A stretch of 39,777 bases of DNA from Herbinix sp. (GTDB taxonomy: Bacteria; Bacillota; Clostridia; Lachnospirales; Lachnospiraceae), in assembly GCA_029239235.1 (NCBI GenBank), contig JAQZBD010000009.1, forward strand, positions 1 to 39,777. Direction: 5' to 3'. The translations under genes were made by a program, and so were the position numbers. The number at the start of each line of letters is the position of its first letter. Positions within the stretch are counted from its first letter, which is position 1. Below are positions 8,261-16,628 of this stretch, in pieces. Below the pieces are notes generated by a model that saw nothing but the letters and a program-made list of their open reading frames with translations, ran no database searches and was not told where the DNA came from.

Positions 8261-9429
8261 GACTAAGTCAAGCATTTAAATTAGCATGGCAGTGTATCAT
8301 AGGAAGCAAAATGCGCTCCTTTCTCACCATGCTGGGTATGATCATCGGTGTTGCTTCTGTCATCACCTTGCTGGGCTTGATGCAGGGTGTTACAAATTAT
8401 ATGATTGATACCTTTTCCGACCTTGGAACGAACAGTCTCACCGTGACTGTAAATAACACAGATACCAGAAAGATTGATGTGGACGATGTCTACCGCTTCA
8501 CAGAGGAAAACAGTACTTTATTCGAAGGAGTATCTCCTTCGGTAGCCGGCAGGTATACTGTAAAGAACGGAACCACCTCAGCTTCTACTACCGTGACCGG
8601 CGTTGGAGAAGATTATTTCTCTTTGAACGGCAAGGATTTGGCTTGGGGCCGCTCCGTTACCTATGCAGATATCAAGAACCGCAGCAATATCTGCGTCCTT
8701 GGCACCTACCTTGTAGATGAACTATACGCTGGAATTATAAACGCAGGAGATACCATACGAATCGACGGTCAGATCTTCACTATTGTTGGTGTGATTGAAG
8801 AACAGGCAGATTCAATGGAGGGTTCTTCTGATGACGGGATTTATATTCCTTATTCCGTTGCTTGCCGATTAGCTAAAAATGCTAATATCTCAAGCTATAC
8901 CTTTATTGCTAAGGACTCGGATCATGTGGATGCAGCAGAGACTGCGTTAGACAATTATCTTTACGGTATTATGAAGGATGAGGATCTGTACAGTATCATG
9001 AACATGGCGGCTCTTCTTGATATCATTAATCAGATGACCTCCATGATGTCTGGCGTACTGGGCGGTATAGCCGGAATCTCCTTATTGGTTGCAGGCATTG
9101 GTATTATGAACATCATGCTGGTATCCGTTGTAGAGAGAACTAAAGAAATTGGTATCCGTAAATCCTTAGGTGCAAAGCGGAGGGATATCATGTGGCAGTT
9201 TGTAATTGAGGCCGCTTCCATCAGTATGTTAGGCGGATTAATAGGAATTTTAATTGGAAGCCTCGCAACAACAACCCTTGGCAGTTTATTCGGCATTGAA
9301 GCAGCTCCTACCTCCAGTTCTATCTTATTGGCCTTCTGTGTATCTGCTGCTATCGGCATTGGCTTTGGTTATGCGCCGGCGAATAAAGCAGCTAGATTAA
9401 ATCCGATTGACGCTTTAAGAAGTGAATAA
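8257..9429 (+). CDS. MacB/FtsX-family ABC transporter permease
   Basis: The 390-residue product has the standard layout. An N-terminal membrane helix (about 18-42, after KMRSFLTMLGMIIGVASV) is followed by a large extracytoplasmic MacB-PCD-like domain (about 45-260). Three C-terminal helices follow, with the conserved ERTKEIGIRKSLGAKRRDI loop that contacts the ATPase and the terminal NPIDALRSE. The start overlaps the ATPase stop by four bases. It is the last gene of the operon, ending at a strong bidirectional terminator. With the ATPase and the double adaptor it should form an export complex. No precursor peptide or immunity gene is visible next to it. Confidence 0.92.
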   Translation: MRLSQAFKLAWQCIIGSKMRSFLTMLGMIIGVASVITLLGLMQGVTNYMIDTFSDLGTNSLTVTVNNTDTRKIDVDDVYRFTEENSTLFEGVSPSVAGRYTVKNGTTSASTTVTGVGEDYFSLNGKDLAWGRSVTYADIKNRSNICVLGTYLVDELYAGIINAGDTIRIDGQIFTIVGVIEEQADSMEGSSDDGIYIPYSVACRLAKNANISSYTFIAKDSDHVDAAETALDNYLYGIMKDEDLYSIMNMAALLDIINQMTSMMSGVLGGIAGISLLVAGIGIMNIMLVSVVERTKEIGIRKSLGAKRRDIMWQFVIEAASISMLGGLIGILIGSLATTTLGSLFGIEAAPTSSSILLAFCVSAAIGIGFGYAPANKAARLNPIDALRSE

Positions 9430-9467
9430 TAGATGAGTACTATGCAAAGACCATAAATCGTGCTCTT

Positions 9468-9521
9468 AATAAGAAACGGCGATATGATCCCAAAGAGGGA
9501 AGCATATCGCCGTTTCTTATT
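9468..9521. terminator. Bidirectional intrinsic terminator
   Basis: A perfect 19-base-pair stem (9468-9486 with 9503-9521) with a 16-base loop lies between the convergent permease and ridA genes. The stem ends are A/T-rich on both strands, so it can serve both transcripts. Confidence 0.8.
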
Positions 9522-9532
9522 AGAGTTTATTA

Positions 9533-9910
9533 TTATCCAACAAATGCAATGACTTCTACTTCACATAGAACATCCTTAGGAAGTCTTGCCACCTCAACAC
9601 AGGATCTTGCCGGTTTGCCGGTAAAATATTCTGCATAAATTTCATTAAAAGCTGCAAAATCATTCATGTCCTTGATAAAACAAGTTGTTTTAATTACATC
9701 AGTAAAGCTAAGGCCTGCTTCCTCAAGAATAGCAGAAATATTCTTCATAACCTGTAAGGTCTGAGCCTTGATATCTCCTTCTACAACCTGTCCATTCTGC
9801 GGATTAATTGGAATCTGTCCTGAAGAATAGAGCATGTTGCCATGAATTAACGCTTGAGAGTAGGGTCCGATTGCGGCTGGTGCATTAGATGTCTGAATTA
9901 CTTTAAACAT
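9533..9910 (-). CDS. ridA: RidA/YjgF-family enamine/imine deaminase
   Basis: At 125 residues this is the normal size for the RidA (YER057c/UK114) family, which hydrolyses the reactive enamine and imine intermediates released by PLP enzymes such as threonine dehydratase. The match runs from end to end: AIGPYSQA near 13-20, SSGQIP at 29-34, and the C-terminal signature [13 protein letters not shown] with Arg102 as the conserved carboxylate-binding residue, followed by CEVEVIA. GGAGGT upstream supports the ATG at 9910. It lies 64 bases downstream of the ATP-grasp gene in the same direction and may be co-transcribed, with no obvious shared function. Confidence 0.93.
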   Translation of the reverse strand: MFKVIQTSNAPAAIGPYSQALIHGNMLYSSGQIPINPQNGQVVEGDIKAQTLQVMKNISAILEEAGLSFTDVIKTTCFIKDMNDFAAFNEIYAEYFTGKPARSCVEVARLPKDVLCEVEVIAFVG

Positions 9911-9974
9911 TAGGTATTACCTCCGGTGTGTTTTTGTTTCTTATTATAGTTATCAAGGGCCGATTAATCAAGCC

Positions 9975-11051
9975 CTATTTCAACCCTATTAACTGCAGCA
10001 TCTGTTTTGTGTGATCGCCAAAGGTGCTTTCTCCACACGCTACCTGAGAGAACCATGCCGTATGTCCGAGAAGATTTGCTTCGATCAGAACCGGGTTATT
10101 ATTCTTATCCAGGGCAAAATCCCAGGAAATCAACTTCGTATGTGGTGTTTTTTTGTGGCAGTTATAGGCACACTCAATTACCTTATGAACATTGGGAATA
10201 AAGTAGTTATAAAAAGTGATTCCGGTGTCCGGATGAGTACGATACTTCTTTCCCTCAAGGCTATATGCCTCTTCCCGTAAATATCCCTCATCATTTAACC
10301 CTATGTATAATTTATCATCAATTAAACTATCAGAGCATCCTATCCTTAAAAGCAAAGGTGCATGATAAAGCTTATCCTCTAGGATATAGGTCATAATGCG
10401 GAAGGTATTCAAAGATCTGTCATAAAGCATACGTATTTCTTCACAATTTGTTACACACTCCTGTATGATATAATTTTCCTTATAATGATCTAATAAATGT
10501 CCGATCTGAGCTTCATGGAAGGAATCCTCCTTTCTTCCCTTTCGAATGTTCTTTCCTTCCCCGGCATCCAATGTTGGCTTTATAATAAAATCTCCATTGC
10601 GAGTCCAGTGTTCCACATAACTGATCGCCAAATCCCTATTGATGATATTTCGATTACCATCATAAAAAATTCCCGAACAGTTAAGGATGATTGTCTTAGG
10701 AAATTTGATACCGGGTACCGAGGCATATAGAATCTCAACCAGACTTTTATCCTGAAGAACCGTGCATATATTGCGAGGACAAAGAATCGGCTCTAGCTTT
10801 GTGGAAAACAGCTCTTCCGGAAAATAATCCTTATTGTAACTTCCGGTATAGGCTTGATACAATCGATGCCACTTATTACTAACCTTTTTACCGTACACTC
10901 CACGAATTTCCTTTTGTTGCTCTGCAGTCAGCCGGATTTGCTTCCATAAATATTTTTTTGCTTCCAGGGCAGCCTTTTCATGTCTGTAGCTATAAATGTA
11001 ATGATATCCGCTCTCCAGTGATGTCAATAAACGTTTCAAAAACTGCTTCAT
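9975..11051 (-). CDS. Sugar-transfer-associated ATP-grasp protein
   Basis: The 358-residue product resembles the ATPgrasp_ST (sugar-transfer-associated ATP-grasp, PF14397) family. It has a Lys/Arg-rich helical N-terminus (1-70). The ATP-grasp core includes DFIIKPTLDAGEGKNI (about 153-168), EIRMLYDRSLNTFRIMTYI (about 206-224) and the metal-binding end LISWDFALD with VLIEANL (about 310-330). Such proteins are found in capsule and exopolysaccharide clusters and are thought to ligate an amino or acyl group to a sugar or lipid carrier; the substrate is not established. GGAGGG eight bases upstream supports the start. The upstream Wzz-like gene supports a polysaccharide role, but no glycosyltransferase is visible in the window. 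Confidence 0.72.
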   Translation of the reverse strand: MKQFLKRLLTSLESGYHYIYSYRHEKAALEAKKYLWKQIRLTAEQQKEIRGVYGKKVSNKWHRLYQAYTGSYNKDYFPEELFSTKLEPILCPRNICTVLQDKSLVEILYASVPGIKFPKTIILNCSGIFYDGNRNIINRDLAISYVEHWTRNGDFIIKPTLDAGEGKNIRKGRKEDSFHEAQIGHLLDHYKENYIIQECVTNCEEIRMLYDRSLNTFRIMTYILEDKLYHAPLLLRIGCSDSLIDDKLYIGLNDEGYLREEAYSLEGKKYRTHPDTGITFYNYFIPNVHKVIECAYNCHKKTPHTKLISWDFALDKNNNPVLIEANLLGHTAWFSQVACGESTFGDHTKQMLQLIGLK

Positions 11052-11279
11052 GGATGCTTCCCTCCTTTTTCCCTGCTCTTTCCTTATCTATCCTCTCATC
11101 TTTTTTAGCCAATATCTTTTCATCTTATCCATCTTAAATTTGTTCTTTCTACTAAATTGCTACTCCTGATGAACACCTGTTGTACGAATACCTCCTTATG
11201 GTTCTCATACAGAAACAATACCCACAGTTTCAGTTTCATCTCAATACAGACTTTCAACACCTAAATCAATGATTCAATA

Positions 11280-11906
11280 TCATGAATTGAACCATATGAG
11301 ATGCCCCAGAGCAAGAAATGCCAGTGAAAAAATTATTCCAAAAACACCACCTAGAAGCACCTTCGTAATTAAATACGGATTAGCCGGTACCGTTGGCAGG
11401 TTTCCTTCTTCTACAAATGCTATTCCTCTCATTTCCTTTTCATCGATCAGCTGCCCCAAGGATGCCTTCACGATCGTATCTGCTATTTTTTTCGCCATTG
11501 CCGGATTATTGCAGACCACGTTAATTTCCGATATCCAGCTATCCTTTGTAGAAGTCACAACTACTCTTTGAGCAAGCTCCTCCGAGGACATTTCCAGCTG
11601 TAATTCCTGAATTACCTGTTCCAAGACCGGTTCACTATGGATCAACTCCCTATAATCTTTCATCCGTTGCGAGCCTGTCCCCAGCTCCAAGGTTAAACCG
11701 CTAACCCTTTGGTCGTTAATCATATACACTCTAGCTGTTGATGTGTATTCAGGGGGTAATAGATATACATTAACCATACCTGTACAGACCGCAAATAATA
11801 TTCCTATAATTCCAATCATCCATACTTTATGTAAATGGATGATAAAGGATTCCTTAACATCAATATCTATCATTTCATTGTTATATACTTCCATCATCTG
11901 CTCCAT
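11280..11906 (-). CDS. Wzz-type polysaccharide co-polymerase / chain-length regulator
   Basis: The 208-residue product has two membrane helices (about 29-50 and 182-203) flanking an extracytoplasmic region, a Wzz N-terminal motif (LLPPEYTSTARVYM) and a Pro-rich juxtamembrane segment (LPTVPANPYLI). This is the layout of the CapA/YveK/Wzc-N adaptors that control chain length and activate a BY-kinase. No kinase domain is fused, and none is encoded next to it. The start is uncertain. The ATG at 11906 has no clear ribosome site, while a GGAG in the gene sits six bases before the ATG at 11894, which may be the true start. The ATP-grasp gene follows after 228 bases. Confidence 0.83.
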   Translation of the reverse strand: MEQMMEVYNNEMIDIDVKESFIIHLHKVWMIGIIGILFAVCTGMVNVYLLPPEYTSTARVYMINDQRVSGLTLELGTGSQRMKDYRELIHSEPVLEQVIQELQLEMSSEELAQRVVVTSTKDSWISEINVVCNNPAMAKKIADTIVKASLGQLIDEKEMRGIAFVEEGNLPTVPANPYLITKVLLGGVFGIIFSLAFLALGHLIWFNS

Positions 11907-12243
11907 TTTATAATCTAGGTTCCCAATTGCAATTTGTTATCATAGGATTATCTCCCAGCAGCATTGCGATGATGTCTTTATTATTTCTTTTTCAGAAAAT
12001 CCATGGTAACTATATTCACACCGTTCTTAATATATTAACTTCTATTATAAGCGTTCTCTTAGTTAGTCCTTAAATAGCATCGTGGTATACTACTCCATAA
12101 TTTACCATCGTTAAAATTATATCTTAGTAAATTAATGAAAGCAATTTATAAATGTAAAAAACAGGAAAATCATTTTTACAGATTCTCCTGTTTTCATACA
12201 GCATTATTATATTTTAGATATCATTTTACGGGAGACGACATAA
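11907..12243. other. Intergenic region between the Wzz-like and acetyltransferase genes
   Basis: No convincing gene is present. The stretch holds the acetyltransferase terminator (12157-12194) and, on the minus strand, a perfect TATAAT (12058-12053) that could be the -10 of the Wzz-like gene, though the matching -35 is weak. The rest is plain AT-rich DNA. Confidence 0.5.
12157..12194 (-). terminator. Intrinsic terminator of the acetyltransferase gene
   Basis: A nine-base-pair stem (AAAACAGGA with TCCTGTTTT; 12157-12165 with 12186-12194) is followed on the minus strand by further T residues. It lies 50 bases past the stop codon of the gene at 12244. Confidence 0.7.
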
Positions 12244-12789
12244 TTATCTTTCATCGGCCTTTGGTAACAGTGGATTTACAGGCTCCTGATCAAAATCACG
12301 AAGAGCCTTTTCCATCACGATCAGATCCCACCATTTGCCCTGTTTGTATCCTGTCTTATAGAAAATACCAACTTCACGAAAACCAAACTTTTTATGTAAT
12401 TCAACGCTGCTATCGTGGGGATAGGTAATAAAGGCATATACATTATAATAGCCCTGTGCTTTCAGCCGATCAAGCAATTCTAAATAAAGCTTTGTTGCAA
12501 TTCCTTTCCTGTGGGCTTCCTTGGCGATGTAAACTGAGCACTCACAATCCCAGGCAAATGCCGCTCTCTCACGATAAGATGAAGCATAGGCATAACCAAC
12601 TACTCTTCCCTCCTCCTCATAAACCAGCCAGGGAAACTGCCCCTGTACTTTAGCCATACGTCTTTTAAAATCCTCTATAGAAATAGTCTCTGTCTCAAAG
12701 GTTATTGCTGAATTTAAAATATACGGTTCATAAATAGAAAGGATTGCAGCCGCATCCTCCCCGGTTGCTAATCTAATCTTCTCGTTCAT
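12244..12789 (-). CDS. GNAT N-acetyltransferase, phosphinothricin/MnaT-like
   Basis: This 181-residue GNAT protein acetylates an amino group using acetyl-CoA. It has the family landmarks: the N-terminal IRLATGEDAAAILSIYEPYI, then SAITFETE, the strand CECSVYI, the pyrophosphate-binding loop EAHRKGIATKL (about 90-101) and the C-terminal HKKFGFREVGIFYKTGYKQGKW. This pattern is typical of the phosphinothricin/methionine-sulfoximine/L-amino-acid N-acyltransferase group (PAT, MnaT, YwnH), so the substrate is probably a small amino acid or analogue. GGGAGG upstream supports the start. It is divergent from dpaA and appears monocistronic. Confidence 0.88.
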   Translation of the reverse strand: MNEKIRLATGEDAAAILSIYEPYILNSAITFETETISIEDFKRRMAKVQGQFPWLVYEEEGRVVGYAYASSYRERAAFAWDCECSVYIAKEAHRKGIATKLYLELLDRLKAQGYYNVYAFITYPHDSSVELHKKFGFREVGIFYKTGYKQGKWWDLIVMEKALRDFDQEPVNPLLPKADER

Positions 12790-12841
12790 GCTAATCCTCC
12801 CAATGTAGTTTCGTCATATTGGTATTGGCGCTTTGGTACCA

Positions 12842-12883
12842 TTGCCTGCAAGCAGGCAAGTATAATATCTGGCGATATTATAC
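12842..12883. repeat. Two adjacent perfect inverted repeats between divergent genes
   Basis: TTGCCTGC-AA-GCAGGCAA (12842-12859) is immediately followed by a 10-base-pair inverted repeat with the loop TGGC (12860-12869 with 12874-12883). Neither has a T-run. They sit between the divergent acetyltransferase and dpaA genes. The position suits operators or paired hairpins, but no binder can be named. Confidence 0.5.
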
Positions 12884-12936
12884 CATGGCAACCCCCACAT
12901 CACAACACTAACCTTTTTCCTTAGGCTGGTAATGTC

Positions 12937-12964
12937 ACCATCTCTCCTTTTGCATCATATAATG
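12937..12964 (+). promoter_or_regulatory. Possible mother-cell sigma-K promoter for dpaA
   Basis: ACC (12937-12939) and CATATAATG (12956-12964) are 16 bases apart, which resembles the sigma-K pattern AC-N16/17-CATANNNTA with one mismatch. Dipicolinate synthase is a sigma-K gene in the spore formers studied. The leader would be very short, about 18 bases, and the -10 also resembles that of sigma-E, so this is tentative. Confidence 0.4.
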
Positions 12965-12988
12965 TGGCATAAAGGAGTGAAGAATCAG

Positions 12989-13861
12989 ATGTTCTCTCAA
13001 TTAAATCTAGGTATTTTCGGCGGTGATCAACGTCAGGTATATATGGCTGAGGCCTTTTCCAAACTAGGCTATCACGTGTACACTTACAAAACAAAGGATA
13101 CGGTATATCATGAAAACTGTATCCCTTTAAATAGCCCAAAAGAATTATTCGAAAAATGCCAGGTACTCATTGGCCCCATCCCCTTAACAAAGGATCTTGT
13201 TTCAATTACAGCCTCACAGGCAATGGATTTAAACACCAGTAATATTTCCCAAATGCTTAATAATAATCATATTTTAATTGGTGGAATTCTTCCCCCCTCT
13301 ATTATTACCACCTGTACGGAGAAGGGAATCCCTTACTTTGACCTTATGACTGATGAGAGAATTACGATTTTAAACGCAATTGCAACGGCAGAAGGCACAA
13401 TACTCGAAGCCATCAAAGGCAGTGAGAAAAACCTGCATGGCAGCAAGGCTCTCATCCTTGGTTATGGTCGTTGTGCAAAGATTCTGGCTCTGAAACTAAA
13501 AGGGCTTGATGTAAATGTCATCGTTGCCGCACGCTCTGATGAGGCGCTGGCCTTTGCGGAAGCCGCCGGACACAAGACAATTACTTTAAATAACATGAAA
13601 AGTCTGCTTCCAAGCTGTGACTTCATCTTTAATACAATACCTGCAATGATACTTGATAGAGAATGCCTGATGCTGACAAATCCGTCGGTTACAATAATTG
13701 ATATTGCGTCTGCCCCCGGAGGAGTAGATTATGAATTTGCCCTAAAAAATAATATTAATGCAAAACTATGTCTTGGCTTACCCGGTAAAGTTTCGCCAAA
13801 ATCATCTGCCGACATTTTAGTGACTAAAATTGATACTTTTATGAAAGAAAGAAGTGATTAA
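12989..13861 (+). CDS. dpaA: Dipicolinate synthase subunit A
   Basis: DpaA (SpoVFA) and DpaB convert 4-hydroxy-tetrahydrodipicolinate, a lysine-pathway intermediate, to dipicolinic acid in the mother cell for loading into the spore core. I start at the ATG at 12989, with AAGGAG 11 bases upstream; the in-frame ATG at 12932 has no ribosome site and overlaps the probable promoter. The resulting 290 residues match the family length of about 300. The N-terminus (LGIFGGDQRQVYMAEAFSKLG) and the Rossmann segment LILGYGRCAK (about 154-163) with AARSDEALAFAEAAG are typical. The C-terminus contains IIDIASAPGGVDYEFA and LGLPGKVSPKSSADIL. The dpaB start directly abuts its stop codon. Confidence 0.95.
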   Translation: MFSQLNLGIFGGDQRQVYMAEAFSKLGYHVYTYKTKDTVYHENCIPLNSPKELFEKCQVLIGPIPLTKDLVSITASQAMDLNTSNISQMLNNNHILIGGILPPSIITTCTEKGIPYFDLMTDERITILNAIATAEGTILEAIKGSEKNLHGSKALILGYGRCAKILALKLKGLDVNVIVAARSDEALAFAEAAGHKTITLNNMKSLLPSCDFIFNTIPAMILDRECLMLTNPSVTIIDIASAPGGVDYEFALKNNINAKLCLGLPGKVSPKSSADILVTKIDTFMKERSD

Positions 13862-14449
13862 ATGACTGTTCGTGGAAAAAATGTGGGAGTAGCCTTTACT
13901 GGCTCTTACTGCACCTTTGATAAGATATTTCCTGAGATAGAGCGCCTCATTGGCGAGGGAGCCAATGTTTATACGATTTTTTCTGAGCGCTCACAGGTCA
14001 CAGATACAAGATTCGGAGAAGCCGAGATGTGGCTTAAAAAAGCGAAAGAGGTTACAGGCCATGATCCGATTACAACCATCGTTGAAGCGGAGAAACTTGG
14101 ACCGAATAATTTACTAGATATCATCATTATTGCTCCATGTACTGGTAACACCTTAGCTAAGATGGCTAATGCCATTACTGATTCCTCAGTTTTAATGGCT
14201 GCAAAAGGACTTCTTCGTAATGAAAAGCCTGTTGTATATGCCATTTCGACCAATGATGCCTTAAGTAATAATCTGAAAAACATTGGTTTATTAATCAATG
14301 TAAAAAATGTTTTCTTTGTACCCTTTGGTCAGGACAATTACAAAGGAAAACCATATTCCATGGTAGCTCAGTTTGATTTGATGCTTCCTACCATCGAAGC
14401 TGCATTAGATAATCGCCAATTACAGCCTATCGTTATAAGCCCTAGATAA
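13862..14449 (+). CDS. dpaB: Dipicolinate synthase subunit B
   Basis: This 195-residue flavoprotein-fold protein (UbiX/PpcDC-like) matches SpoVFB. It has the N-terminal VGVAFTGSYCTFDK, GEGANVYTIFS, the nucleotide-binding IIIAPCTGNTLAKMANAITDS (about 94-113) and a C-terminal FVPFGQDNYKGKPYSM. It pairs with DpaA in dipicolinic acid synthesis; both subunits are needed in organisms that have them. The ATG follows the dpaA stop codon with no gap, so translation is probably coupled. A terminator begins about 35 bases after its stop codon, making dpaA-dpaB a two-gene operon separate from asnB. Confidence 0.95.
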   Translation: MTVRGKNVGVAFTGSYCTFDKIFPEIERLIGEGANVYTIFSERSQVTDTRFGEAEMWLKKAKEVTGHDPITTIVEAEKLGPNNLLDIIIIAPCTGNTLAKMANAITDSSVLMAAKGLLRNEKPVVYAISTNDALSNNLKNIGLLINVKNVFFVPFGQDNYKGKPYSMVAQFDLMLPTIEAALDNRQLQPIVISPR

Positions 14450-14484
14450 AGCGTATCTAAGCTCACGATTATAACTTTGAAAGC

Positions 14485-14525
14485 AAGGGAGCTTTCTGGT
14501 AAAAATAATAGAAAGCTCCCTTTCT
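14485..14525 (+). terminator. Intrinsic terminator of dpaA-dpaB
   Basis: A 13-base-pair stem (14485-14497 with 14510-14522) containing AGGGAGCTTTCT and its complement is followed by TTCTAT. It lies about 35 bases past the dpaB stop codon. Confidence 0.75.
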
Positions 14526-14616
14526 ATATCGAATAAAGCTAGCAAATTCATTTTCTATCACATAGAAGATGGTATACTGATATGAATGCCGCCAAGGTGG
14601 CGTAAAGGAGGTTAAC

Positions 14617-16464
14617 ATGTGTGGAATAGCCGGATTTTGTAATACAAAAGCTGATTTTACAAGAGATGCAAAATGGACACATGTCTTACAGGGAATGAAA
14701 CAAGCTCTTGCTCACCGTGGTCCCAATGAGAATGGAGAGTACTTATGCCCGCAGACCGGGTTCGCCCATACCAGATTATCCATCATCGATTTAGGCAGAG
14801 GACAGCAGCCAATGACCAGAGAACACTTTGGCTGCTCCTATACCATCGTATACAATGGAGAGCTTTATAACACTCACGAGCTGCGCGATAACCTAATACG
14901 AATTGGCTGTATGTTTAAAACACATTCTGATACCGAGGTTATCCTTGTTGGATATATGGTGTTCGGCTATGATTTTATCCGTGAGCTGAATGGCATCTTC
15001 TCCTTTGCAATATGGGATGATAATGGTAAAACTTTAATACTTACCAGAGATCGCCTGGGTGTGAAGCCCCTTTTCTATACCATAAAAGACAATACTCTCG
15101 TTTTTGGGTCTGAGATAAAGGCAATCTTTGAATATCCGGATATTAAGCCACAGATTGATGCAAATGGTCTTTGCGAAGTCTTCGGACTTGGACCGGCAAA
15201 ATCCTATGGTAACGGAGTTTTTAAGAATATTCATGAGGTACTTCCCGGAACTGCTCTTATCTATAATGAAAGCGGACTTCATGAAAATACTTACTGGAAG
15301 CTGGAAAGCCATCCACATGAGGATTCTTATGAACAGACAGTGGAAAAGACCTCTTTCCTAGTCTATGATTCTGTTAAGCGTCAGATGATTTCCGATATAC
15401 CGATCTGTACCTTTCTTTCCGGCGGAATTGATTCCAGTTTGGTAACTGCAATTTGTGCCAAGGAACTAGGCTATCTGGGCAAACAAATAGAAACCTACTC
15501 CTTTGATTTCGTGGATAATGATAAGCATTTCAAATCGAATTCCTTCCAGCCCTCCAGAGACCGTCCCTATGTTGATATCATGGTGGATCATGTAAAGAGT
15601 AAACATACTTATCTGGAAGCTGATAATTTTGACCTGGCCGATAATCTTTATCAAGCCGTCGATGCCAGAGATTTACCGAATATGGCAGATGTCGAATCCT
15701 CCCTGCTCTACTTCTGCCGAAAGGTTGCTGCTCAGACTAAGGTTACACTAACCGGCGAATGTGCAGATGAAATTTTTGGTGGATATCCTTGGTTCCACCG
15801 TCCTGATTTAATGAATGCCGGTACTTTCCCTTGGTCCATTAATATGGACACAAGAAAAGCACTGTTATCCGGAGATGTTCTCCAGAAAATTGACTTAGAC
15901 GGATACGTTCGCGCTGCTTATGAAAAGACCCTGTCTGAGGTTCCGAAATTAAGCGGTGAAAATGCGTTAGAAGCCCGTCGCCGTGAAATTTCCTTCTTGA
16001 ATTTGAAGTGGTTCATGGTTACTTTACTGGATCGTATGGATCGAACCAGTATGTTCTCCGGCTTGGAAGCCAGAGTTCCTTTTGCTGATCATAGAATTGT
16101 CGAATATGTGTGGAATGTGCCCTGGGAAATGAAATCTCCGAACGGAGTTGTGAAGGGATTATTACGAGATGCTGGCAGGGGATTAGTTCCTGACGAGATT
16201 CTATTCCGTAAGAAAAGCCCTTACCCAAAGACTTATCATCCGGAATATGAGAAATTATTGGGTAATCGCTTACTCGATATTCTATCGGATTCGAACGCCC
16301 CTATTCGACCTCTTGTCGACGTAAGCAAGGTAAAAACCTTCCTTGAGTCGCCTTCTGATTACGGTAAGCCTTGGTATGGTCAGTTAATGGCCGGTCCCCA
16401 ATTAATTGCATATTTACTGCAGATTAATTACTGGCTGGAAAAATATCATATCGAGTTAGTATAG
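14617..16464 (+). CDS. asnB: Asparagine synthase (glutamine-hydrolysing)
   Basis: This enzyme makes asparagine from aspartate, ATP and glutamine. The 615 residues split into two domains. The N-terminal class II glutaminase has the catalytic Cys2 (MCGIAGFCN), LAHRGPNENG, RLSIIDL and YNGELYN. The C-terminal synthetase has the PP-loop FLSGGIDSS (about 266-274), LTGECADEIFGGYPW, and MDRTSMFSGLEARVPFADH. Every catalytic motif I looked for is intact. AAAGGAGG upstream supports the start. The neighbouring dpa operon has its own terminator, so asnB is probably transcribed alone from an AT-rich region with a candidate TATACT at 14573-14578. AsnB homologues also amidate cell-wall meso-diaminopimelate or peptides, which cannot be excluded from sequence alone. 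Confidence 0.93.
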   Translation: MCGIAGFCNTKADFTRDAKWTHVLQGMKQALAHRGPNENGEYLCPQTGFAHTRLSIIDLGRGQQPMTREHFGCSYTIVYNGELYNTHELRDNLIRIGCMFKTHSDTEVILVGYMVFGYDFIRELNGIFSFAIWDDNGKTLILTRDRLGVKPLFYTIKDNTLVFGSEIKAIFEYPDIKPQIDANGLCEVFGLGPAKSYGNGVFKNIHEVLPGTALIYNESGLHENTYWKLESHPHEDSYEQTVEKTSFLVYDSVKRQMISDIPICTFLSGGIDSSLVTAICAKELGYLGKQIETYSFDFVDNDKHFKSNSFQPSRDRPYVDIMVDHVKSKHTYLEADNFDLADNLYQAVDARDLPNMADVESSLLYFCRKVAAQTKVTLTGECADEIFGGYPWFHRPDLMNAGTFPWSINMDTRKALLSGDVLQKIDLDGYVRAAYEKTLSEVPKLSGENALEARRREISFLNLKWFMVTLLDRMDRTSMFSGLEARVPFADHRIVEYVWNVPWEMKSPNGVVKGLLRDAGRGLVPDEILFRKKSPYPKTYHPEYEKLLGNRLLDILSDSNAPIRPLVDVSKVKTFLESPSDYGKPWYGQLMAGPQLIAYLLQINYWLEKYHIELV

Positions 16465-16521
16465 ACATATATTAAGTATCTTTCTAAAAGCATATTATCT
16501 TTATTCTGATAAGCGCCTCCT

Positions 16522-16559
16522 GGAAGCCCCTATGTTTGCATGCAAATATAGGGGCTTCC
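16522..16559. terminator. Hairpin between convergent asnB and BMP genes
   Basis: Two 19-base arms (16522-16540 with 16541-16559) pair with a single mismatch, with GGAAGCCCC at the base and TTTGCATGCAAA at the tip. There is no long T-run on either strand, so it is a likely but atypical terminator between the convergent genes. Confidence 0.6.
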
Positions 16560-16628
16560 TCAAGGCTTCTTGTCTATCTACTATCGGTCACTCATCTAAA
16601 GCTTCCCATCACCAGTGATTAACTAAGC

